A DNA stretch of 64,000 nt. It comes from Nostoc sp. NMS2 (GTDB lineage Bacteria > Cyanobacteriota > Cyanobacteriia > Cyanobacteriales > Nostocaceae). The position numbers were made by a program, and so were the translations under genes. Shown piece after piece: positions 23,912 through 32,824 of this stretch. Where the stretch lies: NCBI RefSeq assembly GCF_017115105.1, contig NZ_JABXKH010000064.1:1-64000 (forward strand). Reading direction: 5' to 3'. The notes beneath the pieces are model-generated. The model had not been told where the DNA came from. It did no database searches and worked only from the letters and a program-made list of their open reading frames with translations. Positions within the stretch are counted from its first letter, which is position 1; each line of letters opens with the position of its first letter.

Positions 23912-24796
23912 TCACCCAAGATATCGTTGCAATAGACCAATGACAACTTCTGGTATTTCTAAATGAGGTAATATTCCTGCATCTGCGATCGCATAAAAAT
24001 CTTGAATTGCCCTTGGATTTAAATTTGCCAAGCGTTGTCCTAGTTTGATATTGGTAAATTGTGCCTTCTCTCCCCAAAACATCACAGTGGGAATTGTCAG
24101 TTGCCGAATATATAAACTCAAGTCAAAGTAAAGATCGCCCCGTAGAAATGCCAAGGCGGAAAATTTGGCATTAGGTTGTTGTGCCGAGGTTAAATAAGCA
24201 TCCACTATTTCTTGGGATACTCGTTGTGACTTGGCAAACAGAAAACTTTGTAAAAAATTTCGGACTGCAATTTCATTTTCAGCACCAACCATGTAAATAA
24301 AATTGTCCAACAGAGGCGTATTGATTACCGAAAGCGGAAGTCTGCGTCCAACACCTTGCCCAAAATCATCAAATCCAGAAGGGGACACCAAAAATAGGGC
24401 TTTGAATAAAGTGGGTTGAACAATAGCTAGGCGGATAGCAAAAGCGGCTGTTAGAGACGAGGCTACTACCGTCACCGGCTGGCGACAAGTTTCAATGATA
24501 AACTCTGCGATCGTGCTGAGATAATCCCTAATTTTATAATCCCGCACTGGATGAGCCGATTCTCCCCAACCGATGAGATCGGGAGCGAAAATATGGTAAT
24601 TAGAGGCAAAAGCTGGGTAAACTTTAGACCATTCATACGCAGACGAACCACCACCAAAGTTATGGAGAAACAGTAGTGGAGGTAAATCTTCAGTATCAGC
24701 GAACCAAGGTGCATTTGTTTGGGTATAGTAAACCATTGCCCCCAAGGATGTATGGATAAGTTTATGTCCAAAGCCAGGAGGTTGAAATTGAAGCAT
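23912..24796 (-). CDS. Alpha/beta hydrolase
   Basis: The 294-residue protein has the alpha/beta hydrolase order: oxyanion segment LLFLHNFGGGSSAYEWSKV, DLIGWGESAHP, nucleophile elbow VVASSLTAA (small-x-Ser-x-small in place of G-x-S-x-G), and late histidine in AGILPHLEIPE. The elbow with Ala-Ser-Ser is a common cyanobacterial variant. The substrate is unknown. It is followed upstream by the HugZ-like gene 64 bp away on the same strand, so the two may be co-transcribed. Confidence 0.85.
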   Translation of the reverse strand: MLQFQPPGFGHKLIHTSLGAMVYYTQTNAPWFADTEDLPPLLFLHNFGGGSSAYEWSKVYPAFASNYHIFAPDLIGWGESAHPVRDYKIRDYLSTIAEFIIETCRQPVTVVASSLTAAFAIRLAIVQPTLFKALFLVSPSGFDDFGQGVGRRLPLSVINTPLLDNFIYMVGAENEIAVRNFLQSFLFAKSQRVSQEIVDAYLTSAQQPNAKFSALAFLRGDLYFDLSLYIRQLTIPTVMFWGEKAQFTNIKLGQRLANLNPRAIQDFYAIADAGILPHLEIPEVVIGLLQRYLG

Positions 24797-24860
24797 AAAA
24801 TTAAAAAGTATAGTTTAATGGCACTTTACCCGAAGGCAAAATTACGAGGATAATTCATCT

Positions 24861-25364
24861 TTACTTTTTGTCGGCATCTCCTGTGATTTGAACAACTTGA
24901 TTGAGGTTATCACCACTGATGTGATATGCTCCCCCAAAACCAACTACAAAACGGCCTTCACTAGGAGTTAGCTGAAAAATCCGAAAATCAGACAAGCCGC
25001 GCAAAACCTCGATAATTTGACCAAACCGCCCTTGAAATTGCTCAACAATTTGATTCCACTTGTCGGTTTCACGCTCGATCAAAGTTGCCATACAATCAAA
25101 ACTTAAACGACGACGGGCAAAAATTAGATTACTCTTGGCTTCATCCTCGATAAACAAGACACTAACATGAGGATTAGCATAGAGATTTTTGGTATGAGTT
25201 GAAAGACCACTGACATAAATGTAGATATTTTTGGAATCATCCATTACAAAGGGAGCATAACTAGCATTGGGTATTGCTTGGGCGCTGACGGTGCTAATGA
25301 TTACACTCTCAAATTCTTCGGGAAATTTTTCATACTCAGCTTGAATGTCTTCAAGTTGACTCAT
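24861..25364 (-). CDS. HugZ-like pyridoxamine 5'-phosphate oxidase family protein
   Basis: The 167-residue protein shows the split-barrel FMN-binding fold: VIISTVSAQAIPNASYAPFV, NIYIYVSGLSTHTKNLYANPHVSVLFIEDE and, near the end, DFRIFQLTPSEGRFVVGFGGAY, typical of HugZ/HutZ haem-utilisation proteins. HugZ members degrade or handle haem; here the C-terminal haem-binding histidine region is not clear. The gene precedes the alpha/beta hydrolase on the same strand. Confidence 0.85.
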   Translation of the reverse strand: MSQLEDIQAEYEKFPEEFESVIISTVSAQAIPNASYAPFVMDDSKNIYIYVSGLSTHTKNLYANPHVSVLFIEDEAKSNLIFARRRLSFDCMATLIERETDKWNQIVEQFQGRFGQIIEVLRGLSDFRIFQLTPSEGRFVVGFGGAYHISGDNLNQVVQITGDADKK

Positions 25365-25609
25365 AAGTAAATTACCGTTTGATTAGGAACACCTAAGTAT
25401 CCTAACGTGATTGAGCTATGTCTACGATAGGCTATGACGCTTGATGACTTGTATCGGCATCGTATGGAATATCGCTTAAGTGTAGTCTCCTTCATTGAAG
25501 GGAATAGCTTACAGATTTCCTGTCCCCTAATAAAGCAAAGTTCTGAGTATCGGAAGATTTAGAGAAACAGACATTGGGCTAGACTTAAGAAAGTTATGAG
25601 GACGCAAAT

Positions 25610-27094
25610 ATGACTGACAAAAATCGTTCTCAATGGGATTTAGGCAGGTTTATCGAAACCCTGACTTATTTTGAGGTAATTCCTTTCCTTAATTGGGTAC
25701 AGCAGTTAATCCAAGGCCGTCCAAAGGATAATCAAGATAGACCCAATGGAGGGAGAAACGTGGGTGTAATATTAGTAGCAGGTGCAACAGGTGGTGTAGG
25801 TAAACGAGTGGTGCGGCGATCGCTAGAACGAGGTTATAAAGTTCGCGCCCTAGTTCGAGATATTGACAAAGCACGGTCAATTCTTGGTAATGATATAGAC
25901 TTAGTAGTTGCGGATATTACTCAACCAGAAACTTTAACTTCTTTAGTTATGGCTGATATCCAAGCTGTGATTTGCTGCACAGCAGTGCGCGTACAACCAG
26001 TTGAGGGAGACACAGCAGATAGAGCAAAATATTATCAAGGTGTTAAGTTTTACCAGCCAGAAATTGTTGGCGACACTCCAGAAAATGTAGAATATCAAGG
26101 TGTTAAAAACTTAGTCGAAGCGGCTGCAAAATATCTACCCCAAGCAAACGAAAAACCGATATTTGATTTCACCAAGCCATCAGCAGAATTAAAGGATTAC
26201 TGGGGGGCGCTGGATGATGTCGTCATGGGTGGCGTGAGTGCCAGTAATATCCAATTAGTAGAAAATACAGCTTTGTTTGCTGGTAATGTCTCCACCGCTA
26301 ACTCTGGCGGATTTGCTTCTATCAGAACTAAGAATTTTGATCCACCCTTCAACTTATCTGATTGCGAAGGTGTAAAATTGCGCGTCAAAGGTGACGGACA
26401 ACGTTATAAAATATTTCTGCGAACAGATACAAAATGGGATGGTATTGGCTATAGCTATTCTTTCGACACCGTAGCTAATACTTGGATAGATGTTCACATT
26501 CCCTTTGCAGATTTGATTCCTGTATTTCGGGCAAAAGTTGTTAAAGATGCGCCGCCAATTGAACAGAATAGAGTTTGTTCATTCCAATTAATGTTGAGCA
26601 AATTTGAATATGATGGGGCTTTGAATCCCAAATTTTCCCCCGGTGGTTTTGCTTTGCAGTTGGAATCAATAAAAGCTTACGGCGGGACAACTTTACCACA
26701 ATTTATCCTCGTCAGTTCAGCAGGCGTAACTCGTCCCGGTCGCCCTGGCATTAATTTAGATGAAGAACCGCCAGCAGTGAAATTAAATGACCAATTGGGA
26801 GGAATTTTAACTTGGAAGTTGAAGGGAGAAGATAGTTTAAGAGAAAGCGGAATTCCTTATACAATTGTTAGACCTTGTGCTTTAACTGAAGAACCAGGGG
26901 GTAAGGAATTAATATTCGAGCAAGGCGATAATATTAAAGGCAAAATCAGCCGTGAGGATGTGGCAGAACTTTGCGTGCAATCCCTAAAACTAGCGCCGGC
27001 TTGTAATGTCACCTTTGAGGTAAAACAGACAGACAATACTGTTAACTCTATCGATTGGGAGAGGCTATTTTCTAACTTAGTAAAGGATAAATAA
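25610..27094 (+). CDS. Atypical SDR with inserted CIA30 domain, HCF173-like
   Basis: In 494 residues a Rossmann start (VILVAGATGGVGKRVVRRSLERG, about 54-76) is followed by DIDLVVADITQPETL, then a CIA30 domain at about 184-360 (WGALDDVVMGGVSASNIQL, then SFDTVANTWIDVHIPF), and the SDR resumes (FILVSSAGVTRPGRP, then YTIVRPCALTEEPGG). This arrangement, an SDR interrupted by CIA30, is the layout of plant HCF173, which is needed for psbA mRNA translation and photosystem II assembly. A similar role here is inferred from layout. The 27142 gene follows 47 bp downstream. Confidence 0.88.
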   Translation: MTDKNRSQWDLGRFIETLTYFEVIPFLNWVQQLIQGRPKDNQDRPNGGRNVGVILVAGATGGVGKRVVRRSLERGYKVRALVRDIDKARSILGNDIDLVVADITQPETLTSLVMADIQAVICCTAVRVQPVEGDTADRAKYYQGVKFYQPEIVGDTPENVEYQGVKNLVEAAAKYLPQANEKPIFDFTKPSAELKDYWGALDDVVMGGVSASNIQLVENTALFAGNVSTANSGGFASIRTKNFDPPFNLSDCEGVKLRVKGDGQRYKIFLRTDTKWDGIGYSYSFDTVANTWIDVHIPFADLIPVFRAKVVKDAPPIEQNRVCSFQLMLSKFEYDGALNPKFSPGGFALQLESIKAYGGTTLPQFILVSSAGVTRPGRPGINLDEEPPAVKLNDQLGGILTWKLKGEDSLRESGIPYTIVRPCALTEEPGGKELIFEQGDNIKGKISREDVAELCVQSLKLAPACNVTFEVKQTDNTVNSIDWERLFSNLVKDK

Positions 27095-27141
27095 GTGAAT
27101 TGACTACAGACTTATACTCTGTAGTTGTATCAACACATTCT

Positions 27142-27489
27142 ATGAAAAAAATCCAAGTGCTAATACTTGCTGGGATTTTAGTCACAATCATTTGGGGCGG
27201 GTTATTTCCCAAAACTGCCTCATCGCAGCAAGTGGAGTCTCGCATCAGCAACCTGGAAGCGGATTTTAATCGTGTCGAGTCACGATTAAACCAGATAGAG
27301 TCTCAACTATATCCAAGTCACCAATCTCCATCCCCAAGAACGACACTTACCCCACGACAGTCAACTGGTTCCAGAGGTAATTTGTCACAGCAAGATCGGA
27401 TGTTTGATCGGTTGGCGACTTTGGTGGTTGAATTGAAGCAACAAGTCAACAAATTAGAGGAGCGAGTTTCTAAATTAGAAACTCGCTGA
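27142..27489 (+). CDS. Small exported coiled-coil protein
   Basis: From ATG 27142 the product has 115 residues: a signal or anchor (MKKIQVLILAGILVTIIWGG), a first coiled coil (ESRISNLEADFNRVESRLNQIESQL, seen in heptads), a proline/serine/threonine linker, and a second coiled coil (VVELKQQVNKLEERVSKLE). Function unknown. It is 47 bp downstream of the HCF173-like gene on the same strand and may be co-transcribed. Confidence 0.75.
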   Translation: MKKIQVLILAGILVTIIWGGLFPKTASSQQVESRISNLEADFNRVESRLNQIESQLYPSHQSPSPRTTLTPRQSTGSRGNLSQQDRMFDRLATLVVELKQQVNKLEERVSKLETR

Positions 27490-27508
27490 ATATTTCAATT
27501 AGTATGAA

Positions 27509-27865
27509 TTAAATCAGACCAGGGAGCAGAACTGACCCAACAAGAGACAGAGTTAGAATCTGGCGACTTAGCCAATCAGCGTTTTCGCGCAGGATATGCA
27601 GAATACTACCGTGAACCACTGTTTCTATTTGTATCCGCTCCTGTAGAGGGAAAGAGTAACGGCTTTTGGGGGTGCTGGATAATTCCTGTACCCCTTCGAC
27701 TACATAGCGGTTGGGGACATGACTTAGAATGTGGGCAATTAACTTTTGCCGCAATTCATGAATCGAAAAAGCTAATTGATAAGGATGTTCAGGGTACTCA
27801 TCCAAGACATTCTCAATTTCTTGAATGACTATTGGCAATGTTAAATTAATCAACGTATGCGACAT
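27509..27865 (-). CDS. ComFB-like late competence family protein
   Basis: The 118-residue protein resembles cyanobacterial ComFB-type proteins: N-terminal helix LTLPIVIQEIENVLDEYPEH, FSIHELRQKLIAHILSHVP and the family's N-R-Y-V-V motif (VPNRYVVEG). Some cyanobacterial relatives bind cyclic di-GMP. The zinc-binding cysteines of classic ComFB are absent. It is convergent with the coiled-coil gene, 19 bp apart. The 290 bp upstream hold only a CTCTTTG/CAAAGAG hairpin near 28069. Confidence 0.65.
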   Translation of the reverse strand: MSHTLINLTLPIVIQEIENVLDEYPEHPYQLAFSIHELRQKLIAHILSHVPNRYVVEGVQELSSTPKSRYSFPLQERIQIETVVHGSILHILRENADWLSRQILTLSLVGSVLLPGLI

Positions 27866-28154
27866 TATATTGTTTGATGCCTAGATTTATTTGGTTACTG
27901 TACAGCCTGTTATCAAAAAGCTTTCCAGATATTTTTAATTGGTCTTCTTGTAAGAAGTGTAACAACCAGACGTTTGAAATCGAGTATATACAAAAGTTTG
28001 ATTAACGGTTGAATTGTATAAGTTGATTAGCTACAACACAAGTAGTCAAGCTAATTTTTGCAACATCACTCTCTTTGAGGAATTAACAAACAAAGAGATT
28101 GCCATTCTCTGCTCTTAAATTTTTTTTTGTTGTCGTGATGATTTTTAGAGAACG

Positions 28155-28967
28155 TTAAATAGTGTAGGCTGGCTTCAATTTCCGCAGGAAGTTAAGTATG
28201 GCTGAAATCACAGCATCCGGCGACTCAATTAAGAAGCCATGACCACCACCTTCGAGAACTACAAGTTCAGCGTTGGGAATGCCTTGAGCAAGTTGCTGGG
28301 AAAACTTTAGAGGGGTAAGAATGTCTTGTTTACCAACTAGAACTAGGGTAGGACAATGAATTTTTTGAAGGCGATCTGTTGTATCAAAGTCAAGCATGGC
28401 TTGGCTGTGATGATGGAGTGAATGAGTCGCTGGCGGGAAAGGATATCTGATTGCAAATTCGATCAGACCTTCGATCGTGCCAGGAATCGAGTAGAAGGTA
28501 TCTGTAAATATCCAGGGTAATACGACTTTTTCATAAAGTTTCAGGTCTACATTAGCGCAGAGTTCGCCCCAAGTCTCAATGATGCTGTTGAATAATCCAT
28601 CACCTTTTGCCAATGACGAAAGTAGCATCAGACTTTGCACCTTTTCAGGATGTGCTAATACTAACTCTTGGGCTATCTGACCACCCATTGAATGACCTAC
28701 TATATGCACCTTATCGATCGCAATCCGATCGAGCAATGCTGCAACGTCATTAGCCATCTGCTTCAGACTATAGGGAGTTTCGGGAGCAGAACTTCGCCCC
28801 ATACCTCGGTTGTCTAAGCGAATAACTTGATACTGCGAAATCAACGATGGCATAATCAACGACCAATAAGCATGATCGCAAAGGAAGCCAGCTATTAATA
28901 GCAAAGGCTCACCCGTTCCCTTAATGTCGTAGAACAAATCAATCCCGTTAATCTGAATCTTTGGCAT
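28155..28967 (-). CDS. Alpha/beta fold hydrolase
   Basis: The 270-residue protein has a complete set of motifs: GEPLLLIAGFLCDHAYWSLI, DNRGMGRSSAPETPYSL, the elbow VGHSMGGQIAQEL (Ser about 97), an acid near GKQDILTPL and histidine in GGGHGFLIESPDAV. It belongs to the carboxylesterase/haloperoxidase-like branch. Substrate unknown. An STRR array (TTTGTCA units, about 29008-29035) lies just upstream of its start. Confidence 0.9.
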   Translation of the reverse strand: MPKIQINGIDLFYDIKGTGEPLLLIAGFLCDHAYWSLIMPSLISQYQVIRLDNRGMGRSSAPETPYSLKQMANDVAALLDRIAIDKVHIVGHSMGGQIAQELVLAHPEKVQSLMLLSSLAKGDGLFNSIIETWGELCANVDLKLYEKVVLPWIFTDTFYSIPGTIEGLIEFAIRYPFPPATHSLHHHSQAMLDFDTTDRLQKIHCPTLVLVGKQDILTPLKFSQQLAQGIPNAELVVLEGGGHGFLIESPDAVISAILNFLRKLKPAYTI

Positions 28968-29249
28968 AAGTAGGTCGGCGCAATTAAAGCTAACTGGCTA
29001 AGGCTGTCATTTGTCATTTGTCATTGGTCATTAGTAAGGGTTTTAAGCTATAGGACTCCTATTTGATTTTTGAACAAATTAGATACCAATCGAAAAGGCT
29101 TATTCCCTACTCCCCACTCCCTATTCCCTACTCCCACCCTACGCAAGTCAGTTCAATAATCAAAGCGGATTACTATATTTACGTTTCGTAACTTACTTAG
29201 TCAATAATTCTGCTAAACCCGATCTGAAGCAGGGATCGACAATATACTC

Positions 29250-29642
29250 CTACGTCTTAAATCTCTCGTCCACCGGAATTTGATAGCCGTTGGCGAGGCG
29301 ATTGGTCATGTTGGCAGTAGCTGCGATCGCCATGAGTTCCCCGAACATGGTATCATTCATGCCCTTAGCCCGCGCTCCTGCTGTGTGCGAAGCGATGCAA
29401 TACTCACAGCCATTTGTCGCACTCACGGCGATATAAATTAGTTCTCGCATCAGTGGATCAATTTCACCAGGGCTAGTCATCACTTCTTTCACCGCTTGCC
29501 AAGTTCGTTGCAAGGTAGGGGGATGATTAGCTATGGCTTTCCAAAAGTTATTGATATAGTCATTTTGGCGGGTGGCGCGGATGTCGTCATATACTGCCCG
29601 GATTTCGTCGCTGGCTTCTTCGTATTCAATCAGCTTAGTCAT
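29250..29642 (-). CDS. Carboxymuconolactone decarboxylase / AhpD-like protein
   Basis: The 130-residue protein has the CMD/AhpD active motif E-Y-C-x-x-x-H within NGCEYCIASHTAGARAKG, preceded by SPGEIDPLMRELIYIAVS. Family members reduce peroxides or carry disulfide-linked redox chemistry in oligomers. The pair CEYC fits a redox-active site. It follows the retropepsin gene by 25 bp on the same strand. Confidence 0.9.
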   Translation of the reverse strand: MTKLIEYEEASDEIRAVYDDIRATRQNDYINNFWKAIANHPPTLQRTWQAVKEVMTSPGEIDPLMRELIYIAVSATNGCEYCIASHTAGARAKGMNDTMFGELMAIAATANMTNRLANGYQIPVDERFKT

Positions 29643-29667
29643 GTTTCTATGTTTTTACTTCCGAACA

Positions 29668-30249
29668 TTAGCGGTGATGAAATTCGACCTCTCTCTCCAG
29701 AATTTTGATATCATAGTTGCCGAAGAAATCGTGGCCCAGTAAGCCGATGCTGGCTTTGGGTGCGATCGCTACCTGAAGATTATTGGCTGTAACTCCACCT
29801 GCTGCAATAGATTTTACCTTACTGGTTGGAAATTCTACTTCGCTACCATCGGCAATTTGGGCTTGCATTGTACCTGTAGCCTGGAGTTTAAGTGTATTCG
29901 CCATACTTTGAGTGATAATGGTTCCAGTAGCACCAGTATCTACAATCATTTCAAAGGTTTTTTTGTCATTGAAGGTAACGTCAATCACAGGAGTTCCACC
30001 AAAGCGGCGTTTAATTGAAACTCGAAAAACTCTCTCGTCTGAAGGTGCGGCTATATTGCCACAAAGCCTTTCTAATCCAACGGTTTTCCCGGAGGACGTT
30101 ACCATGTAACATGCTCCTGGATCGTCAGCTATTGCCTGATGAGAGAATGCTAAAAATATCAGTGTTGGGATTAGTGCGTAGGCGTAGCTCGTTGTAGACA
30201 TCACAGTTGAAGTCATGGTTTTTATCCCATGCCTAAAAATATTATTCAT
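29668..30249 (-). CDS. Secreted retropepsin-like aspartic protease
   Basis: The 193-residue protein has an N-terminal signal (ALIPTLIFLAFSHQAIA), then the clan AA motif IVDTGATGTIITQSMA (catalytic D-T-G) and GLLGHDFFGNYDIKI, which fits the second conserved hydrophobic-G segment of TIGR02281-type proteases. It would act outside the cytoplasm, probably as a dimer. A possible later start at M12 would shorten the leader. Downstream 25 bp lies the CMD gene. Confidence 0.87.
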   Translation of the reverse strand: MNNIFRHGIKTMTSTVMSTTSYAYALIPTLIFLAFSHQAIADDPGACYMVTSSGKTVGLERLCGNIAAPSDERVFRVSIKRRFGGTPVIDVTFNDKKTFEMIVDTGATGTIITQSMANTLKLQATGTMQAQIADGSEVEFPTSKVKSIAAGGVTANNLQVAIAPKASIGLLGHDFFGNYDIKILEREVEFHHR

Positions 30250-30519
30250 ATTATCTTCTACTCCATTTTTTCGATATTTATTAATATCTAAATTACTTAC
30301 AATATTTACTTCTAATAGCTTGAATAACGTGTTTTTATAGGATATAAATTACACCTTATGTAGGCTATATTAGCTATAATTACTGATTGAAAAATTAAAG
30401 ATTGGGTGAAGACATGATGAAACTACTGAAAGTTGATTTCTCAACTAAATATTAATTACCTTATATCGTTTCTTTGTGATGTATATATTTACCCCCCGAT
30501 GCTTTGGGGGGACTACAGG

Positions 30520-30653
30520 CAATACGGTTCGGTTAGGGTTTTTTGATGAAAATTATAAATCACAAAGACGCGATAAATCGCCGTCTCTACAATAATCAAT
30601 CCTTCGTCTTGACGGCGATTTATCGCGTCTCTTGGCTTAACCGAACCGTATCG
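30520..30653. mobile_element. TIR element, family A, copy 2, with 10-bp duplication
   Basis: Ends CAATACGGTTCGGTTA and TAACCGAACCGTATCG bound a core different from the other copies: an inner palindrome GACGCGATAAATCGCCGTC with its complement (30568-30629). GGACTACAGG occurs directly on both sides (30510-30519 and 30654-30663), a clear target-site duplication. A CCCCCC/GGGGGG hairpin lies at 30492-30511. No transposase is nearby. Confidence 0.85.
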
Positions 30654-30700
30654 GGACTACAGGGAGGTCTTATTATGTGCATCTTTATGCAGAATTGGTA

Positions 30701-31474
30701 TTACTCAAAGGTTGCTGCTGTATGTACAGCAATTGCGATCGCATTTTTAACGGCAATATCCTTCTGTTCTAAGATGATATTTTCACTCACAGTACGCCCA
30801 GCAACTACACCGCAAACAGCAGCAGCAGCAAAATTATACACACCTGCCATTTTAAACAACGTGCCTGATTCCATCTCATAATTCAAAATATTCAAGCGCC
30901 GATATTCTTCTGTAATACCATGCAGCGATCGCATTAAATTTGGATTTGCTGAATCAGTGCGTTCTTGTCCTTCGTAAAAAGTATCAACTGATGCTGTAAT
31001 TCCTATGTAATGTTCAACTTTTAATTCTCGCGCGGCTTTAACTAAAGCGACTGTCAGAAACGGATCGGCTGCGGCTGGATATTCCACAGGCGCAATGTCA
31101 TAAGCTGCACCCTGACGACATAATGCTGCACTGCTAATAACAACGCTACCGACTGGTATATAAGGTTGAATTGACCCGCAAGTTCCAATGCGAATAATTT
31201 GCCGGATTCCTACTTGTATCAACTCGTTGACAACAATACTTAATGAAGGCGCACCCATACCACTAGTAGCTGATAAGATGCTGCGACCGTTAGGCAAATA
31301 TCCCACATAGCTATTGAGTCCGCGATTTTCCGACAATAAGCGGACATCTTGGAAATAAGTTTGGGCAATTAGATGCGATCGCTCTGGATCGCCAGATAAT
31401 AGGGCAATATTAGGAGGTGATGAACCTAAATCATTTTGTCCAAAGCCAATGTGATAAAAGTGTTTGTTTGCCAT
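30701..31474 (-). CDS. Nucleoside (uridine) phosphorylase
   Basis: The 257-residue protein matches the UdP/PNP family: YHIGFGQNDLG, LSGDPERSHLIA (phosphate loop), IRIGTCGSIQPYIPVG and the ribose-binding ILNYEMESGTLFKMAG (E-M-E-S). It cleaves uridine or a related nucleoside by phosphorolysis for salvage. The uracil-recognition segment GVVAGRTVSEN is present but not diagnostic, so exact base preference is uncertain. It is alone on its strand, 451 bp from the retropepsin gene. Confidence 0.9.
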   Translation of the reverse strand: MANKHFYHIGFGQNDLGSSPPNIALLSGDPERSHLIAQTYFQDVRLLSENRGLNSYVGYLPNGRSILSATSGMGAPSLSIVVNELIQVGIRQIIRIGTCGSIQPYIPVGSVVISSAALCRQGAAYDIAPVEYPAAADPFLTVALVKAARELKVEHYIGITASVDTFYEGQERTDSANPNLMRSLHGITEEYRRLNILNYEMESGTLFKMAGVYNFAAAAVCGVVAGRTVSENIILEQKDIAVKNAIAIAVHTAATFE

Positions 31475-31575
31475 TCAATTTTGGATTTTAGATTTTAGAC
31501 TTCGACTTCGCTCAGTCGAACGATTTTGGATTATCTTACTTACAGCAGTTTTCATGTATTTGAACTACATCTGTC

Positions 31576-31603
31576 GTAGGGGCAATTCATGAATTGTCCC
31601 TAC
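31576..31603. repeat. GTAGGGGC palindrome
   Basis: GTAGGGGCAATTCATG and ATTGTCCCTAC form a stem, related to the palindrome at 19220. The gene-free stretch 31475-32305 holds this, the 31918-32128 repeat and a family A element; the remainder (31604-31917) shows nothing I can identify. Confidence 0.6.
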
Positions 31604-31917
31604 TGGTCTGTCACATTAATTCTGATAGGTGAGGGTGAGCATATCCCCGACTTATTAAAGGATACTGCTGGCGAATTAAGGGTAAGACCCCTCAAGCTAA
31701 CTAGTTTTAGAATCACAAGATATTTCTGGTGGCAATTTCTTTAAAGTGCGGTGTGACACTGCACTTTTTTAGTCACACAAATGTGCGACCAAATTACAAC
31801 CAAACTGTATCTGGACATTTGTTGTGATTAAGTTGAGCTACTTAATCAAGACTAACAAACACGTAATCGAGCGAATAAGCTAGTACGTAAGAAGTCGGGG
31901 ATCTAAACCACGTCTAT

Positions 31918-32128
31918 CTTGAAACCTGTAGTTCAACTCTAATGAATAAGGATTTGCCCTCATCCCCCAACCTATCCCCCAGATATGGGATTCGGGGAGC
32001 TAGAATTTCAAAGTCCCTCTCCCAAATCTGGGATTCGGGGAGCTAGAATTTCAAAGTCCCCCTCCCAGATATGGGAGAGAGATTTAGAGTGAGGGCGAAA
32101 ACTATGGTTCTCAACTTAGATGAGGTTT
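31918..32128. repeat. Dispersed repeat, copy 2, with internal duplication
   Basis: From 31943 it matches the 20433-20575 block, but a segment of about 50 bp (GGGATTCGGGGAGCTAG and following) is present twice in tandem. At the left, TTGAAACCTGTAGTT (31918) recalls the inverted repeat at 36512-36580. Two copies of the same block 11 kb apart show that it is mobile or was duplicated. Confidence 0.7.
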
Positions 32129-32134
32129 ATATCC

Positions 32135-32246
32135 CAATACAGTTCAGTTAAGCCTCTCTTTCTTCTCTCTGCGTTCTCTGCGTCTTGGCGGTTCGTTAAA
32201 AAATTGACTTTGGAACCAGAGTTTTAGCCTTAACCCAAGCGTATTG
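32135..32246. mobile_element. TIR element, family A, copy 3, with 10-bp duplication
   Basis: Degenerate ends CAATACAGTTCAGTTAAG and CTTAACCCAAGCGTATTG enclose a pyrimidine-rich core (CTTCTCTCTGCGTTCTCTGC) unrelated to copies 1 and 2. GTTTATATCC is repeated on both sides (32125-32134 and 32247-32256). The duplication confirms the boundary and insertion. Confidence 0.8.
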
Positions 32247-32305
32247 GTTTATATCCAGTTAATTGAAAACAAATAATAGCTGAAAATTCTTCACATTACA
32301 AAAAT

Positions 32306-32776
32306 ATGATAATCTCTCAACTATTTAACGTCGCCAATCTTTTTGTGTTGCCCTTTTGGGCGTTGATGATTTTATTGCCAAATTGGAAAGTTACGCGGCA
32401 AATAATGTCATCATATTTGCCCTTTGTGCTGTTAGCTGGGGCATATTTGTATTTGTTTATCAACAGCATTACGCCAGAAAATGCCCAAGCTTTATCGAAT
32501 CCTCAATTAGCTGATATTGCGCGATTTTTTGCAGATGAAACGGCTGCTGCAACGGGTTGGATTCATTTTTTAGTGATGGATTTATTCGTCGGCCGCTGGA
32601 TTTATTGGCAAGGGCAAAAAACAGGTATTTGGACAATTCATTCCCTTGCACTGTGTTTGTTTGCTGGCCCTATAGGATTACTGTCTCACATCTTGACTTA
32701 CTGGATTTTTAAGACATTTTTCCCGAAATTTCAGCAGAATGAAACGATGACAGTAGAAGAAAAAGCTGCGTCATAA
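32306..32776 (+). CDS. ABA4-like membrane protein (DUF4281)
   Basis: The 156-residue protein has four hydrophobic segments (NLFVLPFWALMILLP, SSYLPFVLLAGAYLYLF, GWIHFLVMDLFVGRWIYW, LALCLFAGPIGLLSHIL). The W-I-H-F-x-x-M-D-L-F-V-G-R-W core is the ABA4 family signature. The plant relative takes part in neoxanthin formation; cyanobacterial function is uncertain, as they lack neoxanthin. It is closed by a strong hairpin at 32789-32814. Confidence 0.9.
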   Translation: MIISQLFNVANLFVLPFWALMILLPNWKVTRQIMSSYLPFVLLAGAYLYLFINSITPENAQALSNPQLADIARFFADETAAATGWIHFLVMDLFVGRWIYWQGQKTGIWTIHSLALCLFAGPIGLLSHILTYWIFKTFFPKFQQNETMTVEEKAAS

Positions 32777-32788
32777 TTTGGCACATAT

Positions 32789-32814
32789 TAGGGTAGCGCA
32801 ACTGTGCTACCCTA
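32789..32814. terminator. Bidirectional terminator hairpin
   Basis: TAGGGTAGC (32789-32797) and GCTACCCTA (32806-32814) form a perfect 9-bp stem with an 8-base loop, between the convergent ABA4-like gene and the 32825 gene, 13 bp after the former. Confidence 0.75.
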
Positions 32815-32824
32815 CTATTAATCA

